Of a stretch of 64,000 bases of DNA, positions 35,328 to 44,340 are shown piece after piece. Location: assembly GCA_017465225.1 (NCBI GenBank), contig JAFTWQ010000009.1, positions 1 through 64,000 on the forward strand, in the 5' to 3' direction. Position 1 is the stretch's first letter. The number at the start of each line of letters is the position of its first letter. This DNA comes from Bacteroidales bacterium (GTDB lineage Bacteria; Bacteroidota; Bacteroidia; Bacteroidales; UBA932). The position numbers and the translations under genes are program-made. A model generated the notes under the pieces. The model was not told where the DNA came from. It saw nothing but the letters and a program-made list of their open reading frames with translations, and searched no databases.

Positions 35328-37100
35328 ATGTACAGAACACACACCTGCGGAGAACTCCGCATTGAGAATGTAGGCCAGACAGTTACATTGGCCGGATGGG
35401 TGCAGAAGTCAAGAAAGCTCGGCGGCATGACCTTCGTCGACCTCAGAGACCGCTACGGCATCACCCAGCTCGTAGTTGACGCTCATGCTGCGGCAGAGCT
35501 CGTAGAGACAGCAGGCTCACTCGGTCGCGAGTGGGTGCTTCAGGTGACCGGTGAGGTCATCGAGCGTCAGAGCAAGAACCCGAAGATGCCTACAGGCGAT
35601 ATCGAGATCAGTCTCAGCGAGATAAAGGTCCTCAACAAGGCGAACACTCCTCCGTTCACAATCGAGGAGGAAAGCGACGGCGGTGAGGAACTCCGTGCAA
35701 AATACCGTTACCTCGACCTTCGTAGAGGCCCTCTCCAGAGAGCTCTCAAGATCCGTCACCAGATCGCTCACGAGGTGCGCAACTATCTTGATGCGCAGAA
35801 CTTCCTCGAGATCGAGACTCCATATCTGATCAAATCGACTCCGGAGGGAGCGCGTGACTTCGTGGTTCCATCAAGAATGAACCCTGGTCAGTTCTACGCA
35901 CTTCCGCAGTCTCCTCAGACATTCAAGCAGCTCCTGATGGTAGCCGGCTATGACCGCTACTTCCAGATCGTGCGCTGCTTCCGTGACGAGGACCTCCGTG
36001 CAGACCGTCAGCCTGAGTTCACCCAGATCGACTGCGAGATGTCGTTCGTGGAGCAGGAGGATGTGCTCAACACATTCGAGGGCATGATGAGGACCCTCTT
36101 CAAGAACGTTCTTAACGTCGAGATCGCAGAGCGCATCCCTCGCATGAGCTGGTATGATGCGATGGATTTCTACGGCAGCGACAAGCCGGACATCCGCTTC
36201 GACATGAAGATCCACGAGATCACAGACCTCGTGAAGGGCTACGGCTTCTCTGTATTCGACGGCGTTGACTATATCGGTGCAATCAACGTGGAGGGTGCTG
36301 CAGCATACACAAGAAAGCAGATCGACGAGCTCACAGAGTGGGTGAAGAGACCTCAGGTGGGCGCAAAGGGCCTCGTATACATCAAGCTCAACGAGGACGG
36401 CACCATCAAGTCTTCAGTCGACAAGTTCTATACACCTGAGCAGCTCCAGGCAGTTGCTGACCGCCTCGGCGCGAAGAAGGGCGACATGATGCTCGTCCTC
36501 TGCGGTGCGAAGAGAAAGACTCAGAACATGCTTGGTGTGCTCCGTATCGAGATGGGTAACCGCCTTGGTCTTCGTGATCCGTTCAATTTCGCACCTCTCT
36601 GGGTTGTGGATTTCCCTCTCGTGGAGTGGGACGACGAGACCCAGCGCTTCTATGCAATGCACCATCCGTTCACGGCTCCTAAGCCAGAGCATCTCGAACT
36701 CTTCTACAGCGACAAGAAGGAAGACCTCGAGAAGGTATGCGCAAACGCATATGACTTCGTGCTCAACGGCACAGAGCTCGGCGGCGGATCGATCCGTATC
36801 CATGAGGCTGAGATGCAGCAGCGTATGTTCGAGGTCCTCGGCATCAGCAAGGAGGACGCGGAGTACAAGTTCGGCTTCATCATCAACGCCTTCAAGTTCG
36901 GTGCTCCGCCTCACGGAGGTCTCGCATTCGGCTTCGACCGCGTATGCTCGCTCTTTGGCGGACAGGAGACAATCCGTGACTACATCGCATTCCCTAAGAA
37001 CAACCAGGGCCGTGATGTGATGATCGATTCTCCATCATACATCGACCAGGAGCAGATGGACGAGCTTTTCCTTGAATCAAAGGCAGAAACCAAGGAATAA
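35328..37100 (+). CDS. aspS: Aspartyl-tRNA synthetase
   Basis: 590-aa class IIb synthetase of the bacterial type. N-terminal OB anticodon-binding domain ([24 protein letters not shown]), the catalytic core with FLEIETPYL, motif 2 ([18 protein letters not shown]) and motif 3 ([17 protein letters not shown]). The bacteria-specific GAD insertion lies in the middle. Its stop overlaps the start of the next gene (TAATG). Confidence 0.97.
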   Translation: MYRTHTCGELRIENVGQTVTLAGWVQKSRKLGGMTFVDLRDRYGITQLVVDAHAAAELVETAGSLGREWVLQVTGEVIERQSKNPKMPTGDIEISLSEIKVLNKANTPPFTIEEESDGGEELRAKYRYLDLRRGPLQRALKIRHQIAHEVRNYLDAQNFLEIETPYLIKSTPEGARDFVVPSRMNPGQFYALPQSPQTFKQLLMVAGYDRYFQIVRCFRDEDLRADRQPEFTQIDCEMSFVEQEDVLNTFEGMMRTLFKNVLNVEIAERIPRMSWYDAMDFYGSDKPDIRFDMKIHEITDLVKGYGFSVFDGVDYIGAINVEGAAAYTRKQIDELTEWVKRPQVGAKGLVYIKLNEDGTIKSSVDKFYTPEQLQAVADRLGAKKGDMMLVLCGAKRKTQNMLGVLRIEMGNRLGLRDPFNFAPLWVVDFPLVEWDDETQRFYAMHHPFTAPKPEHLELFYSDKKEDLEKVCANAYDFVLNGTELGGGSIRIHEAEMQQRMFEVLGISKEDAEYKFGFIINAFKFGAPPHGGLAFGFDRVCSLFGGQETIRDYIAFPKNNQGRDVMIDSPSYIDQEQMDELFLESKAETKE

Positions 37101-37795
37101 TGAAAAAGCTTATTTTCTTGTTTATCGGCATGCTGATGGCTGTAGATGTGTTTTCACAGGATTACACACCTACAGTCAACTGGCCGTATCTTTATCCTGA
37201 TTTCATGGAAGGTGAACTTGTCCGCGCCCGTAACAAGCGCAACAAGGCACAGTTCAACATCCATCTTGATCTTGGTGCATTGCACTATGTGGAGGATGGA
37301 CGCATCAAGGAATCTGCTACCTTGGATGTGGTGACGCTTTTCATCGGCGAGGATGTCTTCCGTAACGTCGGGGGCAAGATGCTTAAGGTTATGGCAGAAA
37401 CCGAAGGTGGATTCGTTGTCATGGAAACCAAAGGCAATTTCACCTCTGTGGTGAGGAATGACGGCGCATACGGTACCACATCGTTGAACAGTACCACCAC
37501 CAAGACTTTCCTTCACAATCAGAATGTGGTCAACGCCTACAACGGATATCTCATGACGGATGTCTATGCGGACCTGCTTGCCATGAAGGATGACTCCGAG
37601 TCACTCCGCGTCATCGAAAACATGTATCTGGTCATCGGACATCAGCAGATTCCGGCAGACAAGAAGAGCGTTGCAGCTTTGGAAGGAATAGACAAGAAGG
37701 CCTTCAATGCTTTCCTGAAGGCTGAAAAGATCAGATGGACCAATCCTCAGGATCTTGTCAAGGTCATTGAGTATATCAACGCTTCGAACCAATAG
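37100..37795 (+). CDS. Secreted protein of unknown function, coupled to aspS
   Basis: 231 aa, signal peptide ([20 protein letters not shown]). The mature part shows PTVNWPYLYPDFMEGELV, a beta-rich centre (FNIHLDLGALHYVEDGRI) and a helical C-terminus. I do not recognise a named family; proteins with this opening are found in other Bacteroidales. The start overlaps the aspS stop by one base, so it is probably co-transcribed and translationally coupled, although a functional link is not obvious. A 16-bp-arm terminator follows. Confidence 0.72.
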   Translation: MKKLIFLFIGMLMAVDVFSQDYTPTVNWPYLYPDFMEGELVRARNKRNKAQFNIHLDLGALHYVEDGRIKESATLDVVTLFIGEDVFRNVGGKMLKVMAETEGGFVVMETKGNFTSVVRNDGAYGTTSLNSTTTKTFLHNQNVVNAYNGYLMTDVYADLLAMKDDSESLRVIENMYLVIGHQQIPADKKSVAALEGIDKKAFNAFLKAEKIRWTNPQDLVKVIEYINASNQ

Positions 37796-37820
37796 ACGGA
37801 AAAACATTGAATAAAGCTAG

Positions 37821-37866
37821 TCCAGCCGCTCAACGGTCATTGAAGTAAACCCGTTGAGCGGCTGGA
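37821..37866. terminator. Bidirectional terminator before the GH43 gene
   Basis: Perfect 16-bp arms TCCAGCCGCTCAACGG (37821-37836) and its complement (37851-37866), 14-nt loop, followed by TTGTTTT. It separates the aspS operon from the convergent GH43 gene. Confidence 0.9.
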
Positions 37867-37901
37867 TTGTTTTATAAAGCGGATTTTCCGCTCAATGTGA
37901 T

Positions 37902-39476
37902 TTATCTTCTGCGGGGCATCTGTGGGACGGTCTCCTTATACTCGAAATATTCGAAGTCTGCATAGCCCTTTCCTGCAGGGGATTCAGCCCAGAGGCCAAG
38001 CATGATGCCTGTGAAGTTGCCGAATGTCTCGCTGCTGAGGAAACGTGCGTCACCTGTGCCGGCAGCCTTGAATTCCTTGCCGTCCTTTGAGTACCAGAGC
38101 TGGTATCTGAATGGATTGCCGGTCAGCCTGAGCCATACCTTGCTGCCGCTGTAAGGGATTTCCTCGGTATGTGTCACTGAACCGAGTCTGTACTTTGTCT
38201 CGATGACTGTCTTGCCGCCCTTCTTTGCGAGGCAGATGTCATAATGTCCGTTAGAATCCATGTATATGCTCATTCCGGCCTTGTCTCCAGAACGTGCGTT
38301 GCCAAGTGTAAGGCATGTCTCTGCGATGAAGTTGTGGTCTTCCTGACGTACGCATACGAATGATGGTGAAACCACAGCCTCGTCTGTTCCTGCCGCTGTT
38401 CCGTAAATGCGGAGCTTGCCGTCTGCCACCTTGTATTTAGAAAGGTCAGGATTGCGGAGCCATGACCATTCGGCGCCGAGTTCCGAATCGAATTCATTGC
38501 GCTCAGGACGTGCCTCGAATGGCTGGAGCGGGAGGGTAGGCACATTCATTTCAATAGCGATGTCTCCTGTTGCATTCACTACCGGCCATGCGCCTTCATC
38601 CCAGCGTACCGGCGCAAGGAAGGTCTCGCGTCCGAGAAGGTGATGCATGCCGCTCTGGGTGCGGAATCCGAGGCATACGAGCCACCATGAACCGTCATGG
38701 GCCTGTACGAGATCTGCATGACCGACGCCCTGGATAGGGTTGTCCTGAGTAGCGGCCTTGTAGTGGGCGAGGATCGGGTTGTGTGGAGCTTCCTTGTATG
38801 GTCCGTCGATGTAACGGCTTCTTGCGATTGTCTCCATATGTCCGAATTCGGTACCGCCTTCTGCTATCATGAGGTAGTACCAGCCGTCCTTCTTGTAGAT
38901 ATGCGGTGCTTCAGGCCAGCGTCCGCCGGTTCCGTCCCATACGCGCTTTGGAGTCGAAAGGACCTCTCCTGTGTCAGGATTGATCTCGCAAAGGAGGATG
39001 CCTCCGTCGGCAGAGCCTGTGTACCAGCACTTTCCGTCCTCGTCCCAGAAGATTGAAGGGTCGATTCCGCCCACCTTCACAGGGATAGGGTCTGACCATT
39101 CTCCGCGGATGTCATCGGTGGTCACAATGAAATTGCCGACTGTAGATACATTGGTTGTGATCATGTAGAACCTGCCGTTGTGGTGGCGTATGGTAGGTGC
39201 ATAGATACCTCCGTTTGAGTTTGCGCCTTTCAGGTAAAGCTGTGACTCTCGTGTGAGCACATGGCCAATCTGCTCCCAGTTCACAAGGTCCTTGCTGTGG
39301 TAGAGAGGAACTCCAGGGTAATACTGGAAGCTGCTGGTCACAAGATAATAGTCATCGCCTACGCGGCAGACGCTCGGGTCCGGATTGAAACCCTTTACGA
39401 CAGGATTGGTATAGCCCTGTCCGAAAGATGATGCTGCAATCAGGACTGCCGCGATCGATAGAAGGATACGTTTCAT
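37902..39476 (-). CDS. Glycoside hydrolase family 43 enzyme (beta-xylosidase/arabinofuranosidase type)
   Basis: 524 aa from ATG 39476, which begins a signal peptide (MKRILLSIAAVLIAASSFGQ); a longer frame upstream overlaps the epimerase and is rejected. The five-bladed propeller has the base Asp in GFNPDPSVCRVGDDYYL, the second Asp in GGIDPSIFWDEDG and the acid Glu in GRWPEAPHIYKKDGWYYL. A C-terminal beta-sandwich (about residues 325-510, GH43_C2/DUF1349-like) follows. Substrate in this locus is uncertain; it could trim pentose decorations. It starts 11 bp after the epimerase stop, so the two share a transcript. Confidence 0.9.
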   Translation of the reverse strand: MKRILLSIAAVLIAASSFGQGYTNPVVKGFNPDPSVCRVGDDYYLVTSSFQYYPGVPLYHSKDLVNWEQIGHVLTRESQLYLKGANSNGGIYAPTIRHHNGRFYMITTNVSTVGNFIVTTDDIRGEWSDPIPVKVGGIDPSIFWDEDGKCWYTGSADGGILLCEINPDTGEVLSTPKRVWDGTGGRWPEAPHIYKKDGWYYLMIAEGGTEFGHMETIARSRYIDGPYKEAPHNPILAHYKAATQDNPIQGVGHADLVQAHDGSWWLVCLGFRTQSGMHHLLGRETFLAPVRWDEGAWPVVNATGDIAIEMNVPTLPLQPFEARPERNEFDSELGAEWSWLRNPDLSKYKVADGKLRIYGTAAGTDEAVVSPSFVCVRQEDHNFIAETCLTLGNARSGDKAGMSIYMDSNGHYDICLAKKGGKTVIETKYRLGSVTHTEEIPYSGSKVWLRLTGNPFRYQLWYSKDGKEFKAAGTGDARFLSSETFGNFTGIMLGLWAESPAGKGYADFEYFEYKETVPQMPRRR

Positions 39477-39487
39477 AGTGTATAGTT

Positions 39488-40711
39488 TTAATGATTGACT
39501 CTTTCGATGATTTCCATGCACATGCGGCCGTTGTGATAAGGGCATTTCCAGAATCCGGCCTTGTCGTCATCGCGGTTGACGGTCCCGTCTTCGCGAAGGC
39601 TCCAGAACCATTCGCCGTTTTCCCTGTCTATCAGATTGACCTTTATGAAATCCCAGCATGTCAAGGCATTTTCCAGGCCTTCCTGGGTGCCGAAATGATC
39701 CCAGAGGTTGAGGTAGCCGACCACGGTCTCGGCCTGTACCCACCAATGGCGGTCCCTGTCGGTTTCCTCGGCGTTCTTCTCGTAGATCATGCCCCCTTCT
39801 GGAGAAAATCCCTCGCCGGCAGCTGCCGCTATGGCAGGAACAAGCTTCTCGATACGCCCGATGACCGCCTCGTCACCAAGAACCAGTGCGGCTTCATGGA
39901 TGAGCCATGAGGCCTCGATGTCATGTCCGTATGAAACAATGTCATAGCCGCTGTTCCAGTCGTCGTCGAAGAAGAGGCGGAGGTGGCCGTCAGGTCCGAG
40001 AATGTGCTTCTCGAAGATGCCGATAAGTCCGCGCAGACGCTCTTCCAGACGGGAATTCTTCCATACCCTGTAAAGACAGGTATAAGCTTCGAGCACATGG
40101 AGATGGGTGTTCATCGTCTTGCTTTCGTTCGCGTCCTTGTCGCTCAGGCGCATGTCTTCGATAGTGTCCCATGTCCTTGTGAAGGCCTCGAAATATCCGT
40201 CTTTTTCAGTGTCGAAGCTATGGTCTTCGATGGAATTGAAAAGCTTGATGGCATATTCCAGAGCCTTGGCGTCTCCGGTCGCACGGTTGAGCTCAGCAAG
40301 TCCGTATATCGTGAATGCTATCGCATAGATCTGCTTTTTTGTGTCAAGCGGGGTTCCGTCCGGATTGAGCGACCAGTATGTTCCGCCGTATTCGGGATCA
40401 TAGAACCTGCTGATGATCAGGTCTTTCGCCCTTGTTGCCATTGCCAGGTATCCTTCCGCTTCGGCGGAATCCTTGAACAGTCTGTATGCAGAGGAGAAAG
40501 TCCATAGCAGGCGCGCTGTCATGATGTTTCCGACAGGTGCGGAAAGGTCTGTCTCTTCATTTCCGGATATCCTTCCGTAGAAACCTCCTGCGGGATTGCA
40601 CATTTTCGATGTCCAATATGGGAGAATGTTCTCTGTGAGTTCTTTCTTTGCTTGTGATGCAAGCGCCTGTACTGCAAACAGTTCGGCTGCTGTCTTCTGT
40701 GGTCTGGTCAT
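39488..40711 (-). CDS. Cellobiose/mannobiose 2-epimerase (AGE family)
   Basis: 407 aa, cytoplasmic (no signal). An (alpha/alpha)6-barrel epimerase with SYGHDIEASWLIHEAALVLGD, ARLLWTFSSAYRLF and RHWWVQAETVVGYLNLWDHFG, the His-rich signature of cellobiose 2-epimerases. In beta-mannan pathways this enzyme turns mannobiose into mannosyl-glucose, which GH130 then phosphorolyses; both are in this locus. It is the first gene of a minus-strand pair with GH43, divergent from the regulator. A -7 element (TATATTTG) lies 18 bp upstream. Confidence 0.9.
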   Translation of the reverse strand: MTRPQKTAAELFAVQALASQAKKELTENILPYWTSKMCNPAGGFYGRISGNEETDLSAPVGNIMTARLLWTFSSAYRLFKDSAEAEGYLAMATRAKDLIISRFYDPEYGGTYWSLNPDGTPLDTKKQIYAIAFTIYGLAELNRATGDAKALEYAIKLFNSIEDHSFDTEKDGYFEAFTRTWDTIEDMRLSDKDANESKTMNTHLHVLEAYTCLYRVWKNSRLEERLRGLIGIFEKHILGPDGHLRLFFDDDWNSGYDIVSYGHDIEASWLIHEAALVLGDEAVIGRIEKLVPAIAAAAGEGFSPEGGMIYEKNAEETDRDRHWWVQAETVVGYLNLWDHFGTQEGLENALTCWDFIKVNLIDRENGEWFWSLREDGTVNRDDDKAGFWKCPYHNGRMCMEIIERVNH

Positions 40712-40729
40712 TACTTTACGTGATTTTTA

Positions 40730-40737
40730 CAAATATA
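40730..40737 (-). promoter_or_regulatory. -7 promoter element of the epimerase-GH43 operon
   Basis: TATATTTG on the minus strand, 18 bp upstream of the epimerase ATG. No -33 match. Confidence 0.5.
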
Positions 40738-40828
40738 GTGAAAAACATTGACATGACGGATGCCTCGAGATAAACATGTTTTATTATGTAGATAAATGTT
40801 AAAAAAGTATCAATTTTCATAAAATTGC

Positions 40829-40836
40829 ATATCTTT
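40829..40836 (+). promoter_or_regulatory. -7 promoter element immediately before the AraC regulator
   Basis: TATCTTTG ends only 5 bp before the ATG at 40842. If used, the transcript would be nearly leaderless. Confidence 0.45.
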
Positions 40837-40841
40837 GCGTC

Positions 40842-41720
40842 ATGGGAAAGGTGTTTACAGAGATCACAAGGCTGTCCGACAAGGACTGCTTCTATATTGT
40901 CGAGCGTCATAAGACGGAATTCACGTATCCGCTCCATCGCCACAAGGAATTCGAGCTGAATTTCATTGAGAAGGGAAAGGGGGTCAGAAGGATCGTAGGT
41001 GACAGTGTTGAGGAGATCGGCGATTATGAGCTGGTGCTGATCGGCGGTGCTGATCTCGAACATGTCTGGGAGCAGGGGAAATGCAGATCCAAGGACATAC
41101 GTGAAATCACCATCCAGTTTTCAGGAGACATATTCGGAACCGAGCTTCTTTCCAAGAATCAGTTCGCATCCATCAGGAGGATGCTCCGGCGTGCCGAGCA
41201 TGGCCTTGCCTTCCCTCTGTCGTCGATCATGAGGGTCTATTCGACCTTGGACGACATCGCAAACGAAAACGAGCGTTTCGTGCAGTTCCTGAAATTCCTT
41301 TATGTCCTGTACGAACTTTCCATATCCGATGATGCCAGAGTCCTGGCTTCCAGCTCTTTCGCACATACTGCAAGGAGTAACGAAAGCCGCCGTGTGGAGA
41401 AGGTCAAGCAGTATATAAATGACCATTATGCGGAGCCGCTGAAGCTTGCCGACCTGGCCGATCTTGTGGGTATGAGCCCGGTCTCCTTCAGCCGCTTCTT
41501 CCGTCAGAGGACAGGGCGTACCTTGTCGGATTATATCGTAGATATACGTCTCGGATTTGCGGCGCGCATGCTGGTGGATTCCTCCAGGAACATATCTGAA
41601 ATCTGTTATGAATGCGGGTTCAATAATCTTTCGAATTTCAACCGTACCTTCAAGGCGAAAAGGAACTATACGCCACGTGATTTCAGGGCAATGTTCAAGA
41701 AAAACAAGGTAATTGTTTAA
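40842..41720 (+). CDS. AraC-family transcriptional regulator
   Basis: 292 aa. The N-terminal cupin-like sensor domain (YPLHRHKEFELNFIEKGKGVRRIVG) probably binds a sugar. The C-terminal double HTH is typical of AraC: VEKVKQYINDHYAEPLKLADLADLVGMSPVSFSRFFRQRTG and ISEICYECGFNNLSNFNRTFK. It stands 90 bp ahead of the first enzyme gene, so it is the likely local regulator. Many Bacteroides mannan loci use hybrid two-component sensors instead. No hybrid sensor is visible in this window. Confidence 0.92.
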   Translation: MGKVFTEITRLSDKDCFYIVERHKTEFTYPLHRHKEFELNFIEKGKGVRRIVGDSVEEIGDYELVLIGGADLEHVWEQGKCRSKDIREITIQFSGDIFGTELLSKNQFASIRRMLRRAEHGLAFPLSSIMRVYSTLDDIANENERFVQFLKFLYVLYELSISDDARVLASSSFAHTARSNESRRVEKVKQYINDHYAEPLKLADLADLVGMSPVSFSRFFRQRTGRTLSDYIVDIRLGFAARMLVDSSRNISEICYECGFNNLSNFNRTFKAKRNYTPRDFRAMFKKNKVIV

Positions 41721-41747
41721 ATTTTATCATTATCGGATAATATTGTA

Positions 41748-41779
41748 TTTGTTTGACTTTGGCGCTATGATTAAATTTG
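41748..41779 (+). promoter_or_regulatory. Main promoter of the mannan locus
   Basis: TTTG (41748-41751), 20 bp, TAAATTTG (41772-41779): a full-match Bacteroides-type promoter. Expected start near 41783, about 28 nt before the GH5-CE7 ATG. Confidence 0.8.
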
Positions 41780-41799
41780 CATTATCATAATTATAGCGC
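41762..41799. promoter_or_regulatory. Inverted repeat over the mannan-locus promoter, candidate operator
   Basis: Arms GCGCTATGATTA (41762-41773) and TAATTATAGCGC (41788-41799), one mismatch in 12, spanning the -7 element and the expected start site. Candidate binding site for the adjacent AraC regulator, or a 5'-UTR hairpin; which of these cannot be read from sequence. Confidence 0.55.
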
Positions 41800-41810
41800 T
41801 GAAATTTTTG

Positions 41811-44312
41811 ATGAAACTAATCCGGATCTTTTCGATCCTGACTCTTGCCGCAGCTCTTCTGCTGTGCTCCTGTCAGGCTCAAAAACCGTCTTTCGTACAT
41901 GTGGAAGACGGAAAATTCGTTTGTGAAGATTATCCTTCCCATTATGTCGGAACCAATTTCTGGTATGGAGCCATCCTTGGCAGCGAGGGTGTCGGCGGAG
42001 ACCGTGCGCGTCTTGAGGCTGAGCTCGATACTCTCAAGGCATTGGGAATGACCAATCTTCGTGTTCTCGTCGGAGGCGATGGCCCTGACGGCATTCCTAC
42101 CCGTGTCAGCCCTACGCTCCAGAAGGAGCCTGGCGTATATAACGACACAATCTTCCGCGGCCTGGACTATCTGCTTGCGGAAATGGCCGAAAGAAACATG
42201 AAGGCCGTACTCTACATCAACAATTCCTGGGAATGGTCAGGGGGATACGGAATGTATCTCGAATGGGCTGGTGCCGGCAAGGCCCTGATCCCTGCCGAGT
42301 CCGGATATGGCCCGTTCATGGAGTCTGTGTCTAGATTCGTGACGAACGAAAAGGCTAAAGAGCTGTTCTACAATCATGTGAAGCATGTGGTAAGCCGCAC
42401 CAATACGGTTACAGGCAAGCCTTACAAGGATGATCCTGCTATCTTCTCTTGGCAGATCGGCAATGAACCTCGCTGCTTCAGGACCGATTCTCTCGGACAG
42501 GCGGCATTCGTTGACTTCATGTGGACCACCGCTTCGCTCATCAAGTCTATCGACCCGAACCATATGGTGTCTTCCGGCAGCGAAGGCAAGTGGGGATGTG
42601 AAGGCGACCTCGAACTTTTCGAGAAGATCCATTCGTGTCCGGATATAGATTATCTCAACATCCATATCTGGCCTTACAACTGGAGCTGGGTGCGTGAGAA
42701 CACTCTCAAGACCAATCTTCCTATCGCGATTGAGAATACAGACAGGTATATCGACGAGCATCTCGTGATTGCCGGTAAATACGGCAAGCCGGTGGTCATG
42801 GAGGAGTTCGGTTTCCCTCGTGATGACTTCCAGTTCGCCAAGGGCAGCCCGACTACGGCACGTGACGAGTATTACAGACATGTCTTCGGCCGCATCGTCG
42901 AGTCTGCGCAGGAAGGAGGCCTTTTCGCAGGTCTCAATTTCTGGGGATGGGGCGGTCTTGCAGGACAGTCCGAGACCAACATCTACTGGCAGCCCGGCGA
43001 TGATTATTGCGGCGATCCTGCACAGGAGCAGCAGGGTCTCAATTCCGTTTATGCAAGCGATGCTTCCACTATCGCTGTCATAAAAGAGGCCACACAGGCC
43101 ATTGAGAAGGCACTTCTGCCTAAAGCTCGCTTTGTCCTTGAGGAGAACAGCGGCATCTTTACAGGTGAGGGTCCTCATGCCGTCGAAGTCGTCATGAATT
43201 CAGTAGACGCTGATAAGGCGGAAGTTGTTCTTGAGGTTTCGACTGATTTCGGCGAGCCTGCCGTGACCGTGACAAGGAATGTGGAATTCAATGAAGGCGA
43301 GGCTTCCGTGACATTCCCTCTCGACCTTGCTCCAGGTTTCTACAGTGCAGTTCTCTGCATCCTGAACGAGGACGGTTCAAAGACAGAGATCGACCGCACC
43401 AATCTCGGTTTCAATCCCGAGCAGATTGTTTCGGAGCAGGACAAGCAGCCTGATTTTGACGCGTTCTGGGAGCAGACTCTTGCAGAACTTGCAGCTGTCG
43501 CACCTGAATATAAGCTCATCCCTCTCAAGGAGCATTCCAATGATGTACGTGAGGCTTTCCGCGTGGAGATGAAATCTCTCGGAGGAGAGACTATCAGCGG
43601 ACTTCTCTATATGCCTGTCGCGGAAGGAAAATATCCTGCGATGATTTCATACATGGGCTACGGCAGCGATGTATGGTATGCTGATCCTTCTTCAAATCCG
43701 CAGATGATCGAATTCATGCTCTGTGTACGCAATCAGGCGTTCAACAGGAAGCCGGGTGAAAAGGATGACTGGTGTGCAAGAGGCATTGAGAGCAAGGAGA
43801 CATATTACTACAGGGGAGCGTTTGCGGATGCTGTAAGAGCCATCGATTTCGTATGTTCTCTCGAAAAGACCGATACTGACCGCGTATGTGCAAACGGTGA
43901 AAGTCAGGGAGGAGCGCTTACTTTTGCTGCAGCATCCCTTGACAACAGGCTCAAGGCCATCGCACCTTCAGCACCATTCCTCTGCGACTATCCTGACTAT
44001 TTCGTTCTTGCCGGCTGGCCTGGAGATCCGATCGAGGCTGCCGCAAAGGAAGCCGGAATGTCTGAAGGGGAGATGTTCAAGGTGCTCAGCTATTTCGATA
44101 TCAAGAATCTTACGGACAGGATACAGTGCCCTGTGCTTATGGCCATAGGCCTTCAGGACACCGTATGTCCTCCGCATACAAACTTTGCCGGATATAATCA
44201 TATCACATCTGAAAAGTCGTGGATCTGCTATCCGGAGGCCGGACATAATGTATGGCAGCAGGAGGAATGGGAGCCTGCAAAACGTCAGTTTTTTGAGAAA
44301 ATCAATAACTAA
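41811..44312 (+). CDS. Bimodular lipoprotein: GH5 beta-mannanase fused to CE7-type acetyl esterase
   Basis: 833 aa with lipobox Cys at residue 21 (LLLCSC). The GH5 barrel (about 25-420, subfamily 7-like) has acid/base Glu 219 in WQIGNEPRC and nucleophile Glu 332 in VVMEEFGFP. An Ig-like spacer (about 435-530) follows. The C-terminal alpha/beta hydrolase (about 540-833) matches acetyl xylan esterase/CE7: Ser 698 in GESQGG, Asp 783 in GLQDTVCPP, His 812 in EAGHNVW. It likely cuts and deacetylates mannan on one chain. I use ATG 41811; a TTG three bases upstream is ignored. First gene of the main operon. Confidence 0.9.
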   Translation: MKLIRIFSILTLAAALLLCSCQAQKPSFVHVEDGKFVCEDYPSHYVGTNFWYGAILGSEGVGGDRARLEAELDTLKALGMTNLRVLVGGDGPDGIPTRVSPTLQKEPGVYNDTIFRGLDYLLAEMAERNMKAVLYINNSWEWSGGYGMYLEWAGAGKALIPAESGYGPFMESVSRFVTNEKAKELFYNHVKHVVSRTNTVTGKPYKDDPAIFSWQIGNEPRCFRTDSLGQAAFVDFMWTTASLIKSIDPNHMVSSGSEGKWGCEGDLELFEKIHSCPDIDYLNIHIWPYNWSWVRENTLKTNLPIAIENTDRYIDEHLVIAGKYGKPVVMEEFGFPRDDFQFAKGSPTTARDEYYRHVFGRIVESAQEGGLFAGLNFWGWGGLAGQSETNIYWQPGDDYCGDPAQEQQGLNSVYASDASTIAVIKEATQAIEKALLPKARFVLEENSGIFTGEGPHAVEVVMNSVDADKAEVVLEVSTDFGEPAVTVTRNVEFNEGEASVTFPLDLAPGFYSAVLCILNEDGSKTEIDRTNLGFNPEQIVSEQDKQPDFDAFWEQTLAELAAVAPEYKLIPLKEHSNDVREAFRVEMKSLGGETISGLLYMPVAEGKYPAMISYMGYGSDVWYADPSSNPQMIEFMLCVRNQAFNRKPGEKDDWCARGIESKETYYYRGAFADAVRAIDFVCSLEKTDTDRVCANGESQGGALTFAAASLDNRLKAIAPSAPFLCDYPDYFVLAGWPGDPIEAAAKEAGMSEGEMFKVLSYFDIKNLTDRIQCPVLMAIGLQDTVCPPHTNFAGYNHITSEKSWICYPEAGHNVWQQEEWEPAKRQFFEKINN

Positions 44313-44340
44313 TACATAATAATAACCAAAATTCAGTAAC

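Noticed and set aside
39477-39545. Longer GH43 start overlapping the epimerase gene
   Set aside because: It would bury the signal peptide that starts at the ATG at 39476.
42237-43178. 313-codon open frame on the minus strand inside the GH5-CE7 gene
   Set aside because: Antisense shadow; the forward frame carries all GH5 motifs and no domain is recognisable in the reverse one.
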